This document shows positions 1 to 7,256 of a stretch of DNA of 10,751 bases, piece after piece; the stretch's first letter is position 1; every line of letters begins with the position of its first letter. The position numbers and the translations under genes were made by a program. Location: assembly GCA_001970855.1 (NCBI GenBank), contig LSSN01000989.1, positions 1-10,751 of the forward strand, in the 5' to 3' direction. The notes below the pieces were generated by a model. The model worked only from the letters and a program-made list of their open reading frames with translations, was not told where the DNA came from and made no database searches. The stretch is from Smittium culicis (Eukaryota; Kickxellomycota; Harpellomycetes; Harpellales; Legeriomycetaceae).

Positions 1-50
1 TTGTTAATTTTTATGGTTATTGTTTTTATGATTATTATGAAGCTAGAAGT

Positions 51-193
51 AAGTCTTTGTAGAAAGGGATGTCTCAAAACATGTCCTCTTTTTATCCAAT
101 ACCTGGGGTTAAACCCCTTTATACAAAGAAATAATACCCTAAATTACTAGTAATTCTGGTTACCTATAAGTCACTAATTTTATACAAAGACTT
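51..193. repeat. Decayed inverted-repeat/palindrome cluster
   Basis: Bases 54-68 (TCTTTGTAGAAAGGG) match the reverse complement of 115-129 at 14 of 15 positions. The 11-mer AAGTCTTTGTA at 51-61 has a second, perfect reverse-complement copy at 183-193, and GAAGC/AGAAG blocks just outside extend that pair with a small gap. Between the arms lie GGGGTT-A-AACCCC (105-117) and a perfect 14-bp palindrome AATTACTAGTAATT (142-155). No coding frame is present. It looks like a decayed miniature inverted-repeat element or a foldback region; no target-site duplication could be assigned, so the mobile-element reading is only an inference. Confidence 0.4.
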
Positions 194-422
194 CTGCTTC
201 AAATGCACAATTATAGATATACTTGTGTCATGTTATTCGAAGGGAAGAGGAATGTCTATAAATACTAACTGATTTCACTATCAAGAAAAGGGCATCTGGG
301 ATTATATTAGTTTTTCTTTAAATACTTTATTTCCGTAAATATATAAATTAATAAAACTTTCTTTAAAACACCTTATTCTAAAATTTTTGGGACAAAGCAA
401 TAGCACAATTTAAAGGGCAGTT

Positions 423-517
423 ATTGGCTAACGAACAAGAAAAACAACGTTTTTCGGGAGTAAATATAATCAACCAATGATATTGATATTTAATCTATGT
501 AAACTGAGTCATCCAAT
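423..517. promoter_or_regulatory. Three CCAAT boxes upstream of thymidylate kinase
   Basis: CCAAT occurs at 474-478 and 513-517 on the + strand and as ATTGG at 423-427, all within 95 bp and roughly 235-330 bp before the kinase ATG. CCAAT is the binding site of the HAP/NF-Y complex in fungi. A perfect 7-bp hairpin (439-445 with 449-455, 3-nt loop) lies between the first two boxes. Closer to the gene, 692-699 carries an E2F-like TTTGGCGA. Factor binding is inferred; only the motifs are seen. The rest of 1-750 shows no coding frame apart from an antisense shadow of exon 1. Confidence 0.4.
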
Positions 518-750
518 GGTTGAGCAGAAGAGATGAGCATGAGCATTTGTGAATAAATTGTACGCTAAAGTAGATTATTAGCGGCTGAATATTACAAGGA
601 CGTTAATAAAAATTAAGCGAGCGAAATTGATATAATATTGATGTGAACAGTGGGGCAGAAATAATAGAATAATAAGCTTAAAGTTGGAGATTTTGGCGAT
701 TTAAATTTATTAGTAGTGTATTAAGAGAAACAGACCAAAATATCGAGACG

Positions 751-1794
751 ATGAGTAAGAGAGGGCTATTTATACTGTTTGAGGGCGGCGACAGGAGTGG
801 CAAAAGCACACAAGCTAAGCTGCTGGCAGAGAGGCTCGAGAAGATGGGCAAGCAAGTAAAGTTAATGAATTTCCCAAGTAAGTATAACGAATTCAATATA
901 TGTTTATGATTTGGCCATAGCTAGTGTGTTATTTTAATAAATAATATTGCAGAAAGGCCAATGTATCTGGTTCGCATGATTTCAGCTATATTCTTAATAA
1001 GCTTCATTTGCACATGATTCTTAGATAGGACGACTGAAATAGGTAAGAGCATCGATGCATACCTAAAGAATAAAAGCAACTTGAGCGATCAGGTGATTCA
1101 TCTTATGTTTAGTGCGAACCGCTGGGAACAGAAGTAAGTGCTATTTTTTTTTTTATAAAATAGATGGCTACAACTTTATTTAAAAGCGCGTTTTGTGGAG
1201 GTATTGTTTTTCTCACTCTGAATTTTTTGATATTTTTAAAAATGCTTTTAGCGAGGAAATGATACAACTGATGAACAGCGGTGTGAATTTGGTTGTCGAT
1301 AGGTATGTTTATTCGGGGGTTGCATTTTCAAGTGCAAAGGTGAGTTTATTTATCATATATCATAATCATTCTGTCTCCATAAAAAATTTTTATAAAGAGC
1401 TTATATAATGTTAATACGGCCTGCGACTAGTCATTGATAGTATTTCATAAATTTAAAGCACAAAAAAAGATGTAATAAAATGAATGGTATATAGGGACTA
1501 GACATGAGCTGGTGTTTGGGACCGGATAAGGGGCTAGTGAAGCCAGACGTGACGTTCTTTATGGACATCAAGGCAAGTGACGCAAAGAATAGAGGAAACT
1601 ACGGCGAGGAGCGGTACGAAGTGGAGAATTTCCAACAACAAGTAATCGAGCAGTTCAAAAAACTCGCAGAGCCGTGCTGGAACATAATTGACGCAGGACA
1701 ATCGCTGAATTCTGTCACCCAGCAAGTTCAGGCAATAGCCGTCGATGCTATTGCCAAAAGCAAGTCGTCACTTAATGAATTTGAAACTATTTAA
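751..1794 (+). CDS. CDC8: Thymidylate kinase (dTMP kinase), four exons
   Basis: It phosphorylates dTMP to dTDP with ATP, the step that joins de novo and salvage dTTP synthesis. Exons are 751-877, 1025-1133, 1252-1339 and 1495-1794, giving 207 aa, the usual size for eukaryotic thymidylate kinases. The introns begin GTAAGT, GTAAGT and GTGAGT and end TAG. Visible motifs are the P-loop [11 protein letters not shown] at residues 10-20, with the P-loop Arg15 typical of yeast/human-type enzymes; FPNRTT at about 41-46; SANRWEQ around 72-78; the DRYVYSG dTMP-binding motif at 95-101; and a LID-like [10 protein letters not shown] at 141-150. The FPNR codon spans intron 1 and DRY sits in exon 3, which fixes the splice sites. 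The start is the first ATG that supplies the P-loop strand. The C-terminal tail beyond about residue 190 is family-variable. The gene stands alone, with no partner gene beside it. Confidence 0.95.
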
Positions 1795-2104
1795 AATTTG
1801 CGAGTAGTTTTTCTATTTTCTTTTTGCAAACGTGTTGTTGGTTTAATTTATAATAGTATATAAAGAGCAGTAAAATGGCTTATTTAATTTATTTATTTTA
1901 ATTGTTACCACATTATTATTACTATTTATTGGTTAAAAGATAAATTAGCTATCGGCTAAAACGTTGAAGAATAGTGCGAAATTAAGCTATATTATAATGT
2001 ATTTGTTATATATCAATAAGCGAGTGTTACTAAGAAACGTTTTCTTGCGTGATATTTGAATGTGATACATATACGAGTAAGATTTATTAGACCAGCGCTC
2101 AAGA

Positions 2105-2449
2105 ATGCCTGGAGATATTATAATCATTTAATTTGCTTGCATAGAGTACAATCAATGTGATTGTATGAAGAGAGTTGGAACTAAGCAAAGCCGTTCAAAC
2201 CCCAATAATATTAACGATCATTCCTTCAAAAATAAAAACGACAATGAGAATAAGAATGAGCAATTCACAATAAAAAAAATGAAAATCGAATAAGTAGTAA
2301 CCGGAACAACCCTCAAATTTCAGATATTTTGCTCTGTTTTTCTTACAGCATCCAGCTTGGTCGATAATAGCAAGCCCACTTTAGAAAAAAAAAAAAAAAG
2401 CATGGTGAAGGAGGATATGCCAGTGAAGAAAAAAAAAACGCAAAATTAA
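2105..2449 (+). pseudogene. Broken lysine-rich open frame (pseudogene or missed small gene)
   Basis: One reading frame stays open over 115 codons apart from two TAA stops (2129-2131 and 2291-2293), in DNA where stops are otherwise dense. ATG 2165 opens 42 codons rich in Asn and Lys. After the second stop the same frame continues to TAA 2447-2449, ending in a Ser-Lys segment with two poly-Lys blocks (EKKKKSMVKED then VKKKKTQN). A good acceptor, a pyrimidine tract plus CTTACAG ending at 2348, sits just before that segment, so the second stop may fall in an intron. However, the in-phase donors upstream (GTTCAA at 2193, GTATGA at 2163) are weak. Alternatives are a decayed gene, a small gene with a non-standard donor, or chance. 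I recognise no family. Confidence 0.2.
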
Positions 2450-3154
2450 AATACGAATATGGTTAAGGCTGTTGTTATTAAATAAACAAAAATATGGTTA
2501 TATTTTTATTTGCGGGATGTAATTCGTGTTGCTAAGCATAGAAATAAGTATATTGTGCTGTAAAATAAATGGTGAGCGAGGCTAATAATGTTCAGAAAAG
2601 ACGTAGGGGCGGATAATTTATAAAATATGAATCAAATTGCATTCTTTGCAAATACAATTCAAATATTTATTGTTAATTGTAATTCTAATGTGTTTAGAAA
2701 ACCAAGACACTAGTATTAGGATTGGAATGAACGTGTTTAATAAAGCATGATGAGAGCAAAAACCTCTTTATTATATTTTGAATTAAAAAGTAACAAATAA
2801 AAATTGTATTGAAACAATCATAATAGCTTTATTATATCAAGCCAACTAAAATTAGAAGCGATATGCATTGTGAGTGTTTCAGTTCAACGTAAAATCAGCT
2901 TCTTGGTCTGAATAATACGTAATTTTCTTAAGTGGAGTCATTTTTGGCTTGATAGTGGAAGTTATCTCGCATAATCATCAGGAAATGAAGTAACTAGTAC
3001 CTATTTTCCACGAAAATTTTGCTGTGTATTTTTTTTTACGTAGCAGTCATTTACTTTTAAAAAAACAAACATTTAGTAAATGGAAAAAATCAAGAAAAAG
3101 GCGAAGCGGTAGAGCAATTTGATTGTGTTATTTGTCCTTATACCCGCCAAATGC

Positions 3155-3256
3155 AAGGATATATATATATATAGACGAATATGAATAAGGATCAATTTTA
3201 ATATCCTTTTTTTCCTTTTTAACAACCTTACGCAAATTACATTTCCTCTTATCCTT
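3155..3256 (+). promoter_or_regulatory. Putative promoter: TA run and AAGGAT hexamers
   Basis: An (AT)n run at 3159-3173 resembles an extended TATA element about 340 bp before the ATG of the downstream secreted-protein gene and about 250 bp before its presumed leader intron. Around it the hexamer AAGGAT/ATCCTT occurs four times (3155-3160, 3187-3192, 3203-3208, 3251-3256); the middle two form an inverted pair with a 10-nt loop. A poly-pyrimidine stretch follows (3205-3222). No factor can be named for the hexamer. Confidence 0.25.
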
Positions 3257-3418
3257 TATTATTTTATCCAAAATAAAAATTTGGTTTTTGGGTAAATTTA
3301 TATAACATTAATATTACGAATATAAAAAATAGTTCGAGTCAAGTGAGAGCTAGAAATTTATAATAAGGAAAGTACTATACACAGTCAATATACGAAATAA
3401 CCACAAAAAAACATATAG

Positions 3419-3507
3419 GTAAGTCTATGAAGAAATACTATATACATGTAATTAACTTGGGATTAGATGCTAAAACGTGTTTGTAATGCATTCATAATCT
3501 TTGATAG
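3419..3507 (+). other. Probable 5'UTR intron
   Basis: A consensus donor GTAAGT at 3419 follows ...CATATAG, and the acceptor TTGATAG ends at 3507, six bases before the ATG at 3514. The 89-nt length is within the range of the coding introns in this window (69-155 nt). The stretch in between is AT-rich and has no extended coding frame joining the gene. This is inferred from splice signals only. Confidence 0.4.
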
Positions 3508-3513
3508 ATTAAG

Positions 3514-4338
3514 ATGGTGAGACCAGCAGTAGCAGCGATGCTCGTAGTAGCGATTATTCTGGTTATTAGTGACGTCGACGCCGGCGTCTACCGCAACAGT
3601 AAGCCACATACTATATTTATTTAGGGTGAGGAAATAAGATTCAATTACAGTTCAAATTAAAATGTAGAACACCGCGGCAAGCATTACTACACGGCGATTA
3701 ATTACAAGAGGCAGGATGGGGGAGCCACTCCGGTTGGGGCCGAGCCGAGCGTGTCGCTACAGCCAGCAGCAATGCCGTCCGCGACACCAATCGTTACGCC
3801 AGCCGTAGCGGAAGCGTCAGTGCCAGCGGCATCCGTAGCAGAAGCGTCAGTGCCAGCGGCGTCCGTAGCAGAAGCGTCGGTGCCAGCATCGGCTATTTTG
3901 ACGTCGTCAGTGGCAGCAACAACACACAGCCATGTAGCTGCCGCGAGTTCTGCGTATGAGGGCGGCGAAAAGCAGATGCAGCCGAAGGATGACAGCGATG
4001 ACGAGGAAGCGACAACGACATCAGCGGCGGCACGTAACGGGAAGAACGCGAAGAAGAATGAGTTTTCTGCGAAGAAGGGGGGTGACGATGAAGGTAGCAT
4101 GTCGATGAGTATGAGGAGCAGAGGGACAAGGAGTATGAGCGGACGCGACGATGACGAAGATGATAATGGCAGTGATCCAGGGGATTTAATACCAACGAGC
4201 TATGAATTGCCTAAAGTGACACCGTATGTGCTCAAACCTACAGGCTACAACTTGAACGATGGGCCACGAAGTGGAGGAAGTTTTAGATATGGAATTGTCA
4301 TGGGAGTAGTTGGAGCAGTAGTTGCGATTATGGTTTGA
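3514..4338 (+). CDS. Secreted Ala/Ser-rich repeat protein, putative GPI anchor
   Basis: Function unknown; probably a cell-surface or wall protein. Exons 3514-3598 and 3668-4338 (donor GTAAGC, acceptor TAG, 69-nt intron) give 251 aa. Residues 1-23 form a classic signal peptide: Arg3, a hydrophobic core over 5-18, and cleavage likely after the Ala of DVDA. A Lys-Arg pair at 42-43 could be a Kex2-type processing site. Three copies of a 10-residue unit VAEASVPAAS start at residue 75. A Ser/Thr/Ala-rich stretch follows, then acidic clusters (KDDSDDEE near 135; RDDDEDD near 190) separated by a basic Lys-rich stretch and an SMSMSMRSRG segment. The C-terminus is 15 hydrophobic residues (237-251) with no cytosolic tail, preceded by small residues (SGG at 230-232) suited to a GPI omega site. 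The alternating acidic and basic blocks are unusual for a wall protein. I recognise no domain. Confidence 0.8.
3805..3894 (+). repeat. 30-bp coding tandem repeat, three copies
   Basis: Three head-to-tail 30-bp units (3805-3834, 3835-3864, 3865-3894) encode VAEASVPAAS twice plus a diverging third copy. Units 1 and 2 differ at two bases and the third changes mainly at its end, which suggests recent expansion by slippage or unequal exchange. In-frame coding minisatellites of this kind often vary in copy number between strains of fungal surface proteins (known of such families, not shown here). Confidence 0.9.
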
Positions 4339-4462
4339 ATATCATAATAAGATTATTTTATAAAGAAGATTATAATATATATTAAATTAAGCAATAATAA
4401 AAAGAATAAAAAATGTAATAATGTAAAATTGGATTGAATGGGTGATAATTAGTAAAAAAGAT
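4339..4462. terminator. Short convergent 3' region
   Basis: Only 124 nt separate the stops of the secreted-protein gene (+) and TIM21 (-). AATAAA at 4405-4410 is a plausible poly(A) signal for the + gene, 67 nt after its stop. No exact AATAAA for TIM21 is seen on the minus strand in the gap, so its signal may be degenerate or lie inside the neighbouring coding region; overlapping 3' ends are likely. A TTAGTAA sits at 4449-4455. Confidence 0.4.
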
Positions 4463-5893
4463 TTAAGACCAGGAAGATGGTTTGATTAAGTTTAGCCAAG
4501 ATGAGGAGGAAGAGTCGTTTGGAGATGATGGGTCGTTCGGAGAGGACGGATTTTGTTTGGGGCTTTTCCTGAAAGAGCTGAATAGGGGTAGATTTTTAGA
4601 GTTTAAATTGTAATAGTCGTTAGCGGCTTGGCTGGAGACGAAGATGTTCAAGTTTGAGACTTTAGTTTTGAGTTTGGAGTCAGAGTTATATTGGAAGACT
4701 TTGACAGAGATGGAGTAGTAGTCGTAGTCGCCAGAATTAGGAGCTTTTTCAAGGAGTTTAGCAACGACAACGCCAGTGTAGTTGGGGTCATGGGAAGGGG
4801 ACATGGTGGATGGCTGTTGCGAAGAATTCGAGATATCTGGGATTGTATCGTGATTTGAGGAGTTATTATCAAAAGTTGAATTGTAAAAGTCGATAATTGT
4901 GGAGGCGAGGGATTGGTAGAGGGAAGAAATGGAGGAGAGTATGGAAGAGGTGAAGGAGGAATTGACAGGTTTTTTAGCGATATAAAAGCGGACAGTTAAT
5001 AGGTTTAAATCAGAATTTTTGTATTTAGAGTATGAGTGGTTGATTGAGCGGTTGCGTTGCATTTTTGTAGAGGAAGGTTCACCGTGGCCAATACAGTCAT
5101 GACCGAAAAAGTGGATTACTTTAGGGCTAGAGCGAACAAGGTTGAGGACATTGTTATAAATTCTTACAGGGCTTGAAGGGGAGATCATGTTGTTGTAGAG
5201 AATGTAGGCGATATAGGCAAATACGAAAATAATAGCAAAGAGGAAGGAGGTGTAAGCAAAAGAGGAAATTTTGGAAGAGAAGCTGGATGAGTAGAGGCGG
5301 TAAGAGGTGGTATTGATAGAGGAGCGGGGTTTCAGGGTAAATTCATAAGAAAAAACAAAGGGGGATTTAGAATTAAAGAAGCTGAAGGCGTGAAAGTTAT
5401 TATGTGGGGAGTAGCGTGAGTGGATCTTAGAATATGGGTAAAGAGAAGGATTGGAAGTGGTGGAAGTGGAAGTGGTGGAAGTGGAAGTGGTAGTGGTAGC
5501 AGTGGGGAGAAGATAGGCTCTGAGTTTTGTGAGGATATAAGGGAAAAAAAGGGAAATTTTGGGGGAGAAGATTTTTAGGGGAGAAATTGGGGAGAGGGGA
5601 TTTATGGAAAATTTGAGGGATACATTTCGTAGTAGCCCGGTGTATTTTCGGGTGTTGATGGGTGATGATAGTATGGAGGAGGTTTTGTTTATATTTAGAT
5701 GCGAAATAGGGGGAATAGAAGGAATTTTCTGGAGGGGAATAGAATAATTAAGGGAAATATTTTTTGACTTGGTGGAGTATGAAAGGATAATGGGGGAAGG
5801 TATTATGAGGGAGGAGAACAGGTATTTGCGGTTGAGGCAAGAGCTGGTAGCTTTGAAATGTAAACGTAAGAGGGAGTTCGCTGGAGGGGGCAT
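4463..5893 (-). CDS. TIM21: Tim21-like mitochondrial inner membrane import protein
   Basis: Tim21 is a TIM23-translocase subunit of the inner membrane; its intermembrane-space domain contacts Tom22 and links preprotein transfer to respiratory complexes. This single exon encodes 476 aa. The N-terminus (about 1-45) is Ser-rich and basic (Arg10, Lys14, Arg22, Lys23), as expected of a matrix-targeting presequence. A membrane segment lies at about 211-233. The Tim21 domain follows from about 240: IYNNVLNLVRSSP, then the GHGEP...QRNRS motif (269-283), a strand LLTVRFYIAKK (298-308), and strands around 373-380 and 390-402. Family members are usually nearer 230-270 aa. The excess is a ~165-residue Ser/Thr/Pro-rich linker before the membrane segment and a ~60-residue Ser/Asn-rich insert (about 311-370) between domain strands. 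No donor/acceptor pair suggests the insert is an intron. An in-frame stop just upstream (5897-5899) limits the start to this ATG or a later one. Confidence 0.85.
   Translation of the reverse strand: MPPPANSLLRLHFKATSSCLNRKYLFSSLIIPSPIILSYSTKSKNISLNYSIPLQKIPSIPPISHLNINKTSSILSSPINTRKYTGLLRNVSLKFSINPLSPISPLKIFSPKISLFFPYILTKLRAYLLPTATTTTSTSTTSTSTTSNPSLYPYSKIHSRYSPHNNFHAFSFFNSKSPFVFSYEFTLKPRSSINTTSYRLYSSSFSSKISSFAYTSFLFAIIFVFAYIAYILYNNMISPSSPVRIYNNVLNLVRSSPKVIHFFGHDCIGHGEPSSTKMQRNRSINHSYSKYKNSDLNLLTVRFYIAKKPVNSSFTSSILSSISSLYQSLASTIIDFYNSTFDNNSSNHDTIPDISNSSQQPSTMSPSHDPNYTGVVVAKLLEKAPNSGDYDYYSISVKVFQYNSDSKLKTKVSNLNIFVSSQAANDYYNLNSKNLPLFSSFRKSPKQNPSSPNDPSSPNDSSSSSWLNLIKPSSWS
5453..5497 (-). repeat. 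15-bp coding repeat giving Thr/Ser run in TIM21
   Basis: On the + strand the unit GGAAGTGGTGGAAGT occurs twice perfectly (5453-5467, 5468-5482) and a third time degenerately to 5497. It encodes the alternating Thr/Ser run at TIM21 residues 133-147, in the linker ahead of the membrane segment. A slippage-prone low-complexity tract; length variation between strains is expected. Confidence 0.85.
5541..5599 (+). other. G-tract cluster, potential G-quadruplex
   Basis: Six runs of three to five G occur in 59 bases of the + strand: 5541-5543, 5551-5553, 5561-5565, 5578-5581, 5589-5592 and 5596-5599, with spacers of 7, 7, 12, 7 and 3 nt. This is the template strand of TIM21, where the C-tracts encode part of the Pro/Ser/Phe-rich linker. 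Folding is a prediction; only the tract pattern is observed. Confidence 0.45.
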
Positions 5894-6133
5894 TTTTAAG
5901 GTACGAATGAATTTCGTAGTTGATGCAGAGTCGAGTAGCGTTTTTGGCTTATAAGTTATAAAATAAACTATTGTGGTTTGGTATTTTAATTTTTAGGCTT
6001 GGAAAGTAGATTTGAAGGATTTGAACATTATTTTGATGGTAATTTTAGATCAGCTACAAGATTTTTGGAATATATTGAATATTCAGGCAATTGATTTGAA
6101 AAAAAAAATATAAAAAAAACATCTGATATTGTG

Positions 6134-7166
6134 ATTGGCTATGTTAAATATTTAAGATAATTCTGGTAAAATAAATTTTAGAGTTTTATGTGTTGAAGCG
6201 TTTACAGTTTTAGAAATTATCATTGGGTACTACGTTTAGTAAACGTGATTAGATTTATAGGGTAGATTGGAAGCTATTCACTTATTCGCTCGGTATAAGG
6301 TGACTTTACGCGGCTATAGCTAATTCGCCTATAGATCAAGCAGAGCTAGATACTATTTGCGGGTTATTAATCGGCTTTTTTAGAGACTACTATTGGGTTG
6401 GATTATCATTTTGAGATTAGTTAGGAAATCAATTGGAGGTATCAGATGATTTTGGGTACTAATTTGAGTTCAAAATTATCATTTATTAGGCTATTTTCAT
6501 GTCCACTTTTTTTTAGGTACTGGACTTTTTAGACTGCAGTATCAGAGTTATAAATTATAAGAGGCTCTAAGCTGTTGAGGGTATTTGGTTTATGTGGTTT
6601 CAGAGTTTAGTGTAAGATATAGCGGATTCCGAACGTGAAAAAGTAGCTGGGAGTAAATATAGGCGCAAATAGGGTTAGCGTCTGGATAGGCTACCCCTAA
6701 ACTATTGGCCTGCTCATATTAGTACTGATTTATGCTCTGTGGTTGGCTGAACCTCTATGCGCTGTGCATCCCTGTGGTTGACTATTATTGGCAACTCTCT
6801 TATTCACTACCCAACTTTATGAATGCACTGCTCTGTAAAAGTTTAGCCAACCACTGGGTCAAAGGATAGAGCGTCGACTGATGGTTGGTCATGATCCTTC
6901 TAATTAGCATACATCACGGAATATATCGCATAATTGGGCTGTATTTTTATTATCATATAGCTATTGGATAAAAAATTTCACGGCGTAATTATTGGCCAGA
7001 TGATTATTGCGGCTTTGAAGAGTGCAAATTCATAGTTCAGAGTTCAGAGATGCAGCAAATAGGCGTCAAGAAGATAATAAACAATTGAAACATTAAATGC
7101 AAATAAATAAACAGCTCCTCCCAGCCAACCAAGACAGAGAATTTGTTGAGGCAGCGATTCAATTGG
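6134..7166 (-). promoter_or_regulatory. Array of 11 same-strand CCAAT boxes upstream of TIM21
   Basis: ATTGG (CCAAT on the minus strand, the sense strand of TIM21) begins at 6134, 6222, 6266, 6392, 6432, 6704, 6787, 6933, 6963, 6991 and 7162. I find no CCAAT on the + strand over the same span. The nearest box is about 240 bp upstream of the TIM21 ATG. The HAP/NF-Y complex binds CCAAT and in yeast drives many mitochondrial genes, so an array beside TIM21 fits that theme. CDC42 shares the region, so the target gene is not settled. Confidence 0.4.
6737..6856. repeat. 16-bp inverted repeat with 88-nt spacer
   Basis: The 16-mer at 6737-6752 (CTGTGGTTGGCTGAAC) matches the reverse complement of 6841-6856 at 14 of 16 positions. 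Further partial copies of the core lie nearby: CTGTGGTTGA at 6772-6781 and TGGTTGGTC at 6882-6890. The octamer TGCTCTGT occurs both at the left arm (6733) and just before the right arm (6829). It could be the stem of a structured RNA, a small terminal-inverted-repeat element or a repeated protein-binding site. Confidence 0.45.
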
Positions 7167-7256
7167 CTGCGAAATGCACGTATTATTATTCCAGCGTATT
7201 TTTAGCCATAGGAGTGTCTTCATCACTAAAAGTCTGTACATTTAATTCAACAGCCT

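Larger units (their letters stand above)
1795..3418. other. AT-rich intergenic region without a firm gene
   Basis: This is about 1.6 kb between the kinase stop and the putative leader of the secreted-protein gene. The + strand has frequent stops, homopolymer A/T runs and no recognisable protein domain. I looked for tRNA A/B boxes, spliceosomal snRNA signatures and box C/D snoRNA pairs. A perfect box C (ATGATGA, 2747-2753) has no suitably spaced box D, and a B-box-like GTTCGAGTC near 3332 has no A box. A TTACTAA (2027-2033) and a palindrome CATTTAGTAAATG (3070-3082) are possible bZIP sites. The only coding-like stretch is the broken frame 2105-2449, listed separately. Confidence 0.5.
5894..7256. 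other. Divergent TIM21/CDC42 intergenic region, left part
   Basis: About 1.36 kb with no convincing gene on either strand. The small frames at 7044-7241 (-) and 7097-7336 (+) overlap each other, lack recognisable motifs and have no supporting splice signals. Notable contents are the CCAAT array and the inverted repeat (listed separately), a palindrome ACGTTTAGTAAACGT (6232-6246), and two copies of TTGGGTACTA (6223-6232, 6452-6461). The region is less AT-biased than 1795-3418, which may mean regulatory DNA, a decayed element or an unrecognised RNA gene. Confidence 0.5.

Noticed and set aside
2747..2910. Box C (ATGATGA) with a distant CTGA, possible C/D snoRNA
   Set aside because: The spacing is about 160 nt with no terminal stem or internal C'/D' boxes.
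3325..3350. tRNA B-box-like GTTCGAGTC
   Set aside because: No A box at the right distance and no cloverleaf can be drawn.
3702..4100. 132-aa antisense frame opposite the secreted-protein gene
   Set aside because: It is Ala/Ser/Asp-rich because GCN-type codons of the repeat read openly on both strands; there is no splice or domain support, and the sense gene has signal peptide and GPI features.
4783..4966. Intron inside TIM21 in place of the Ser/Asn-rich insert
   Set aside because: No GTAAGT-like donor on the minus strand and the frame is open throughout.
5559..5954. Two short + frames opposite TIM21
   Set aside because: Antisense shadows of the TIM21 N-terminal region; no independent coding evidence.
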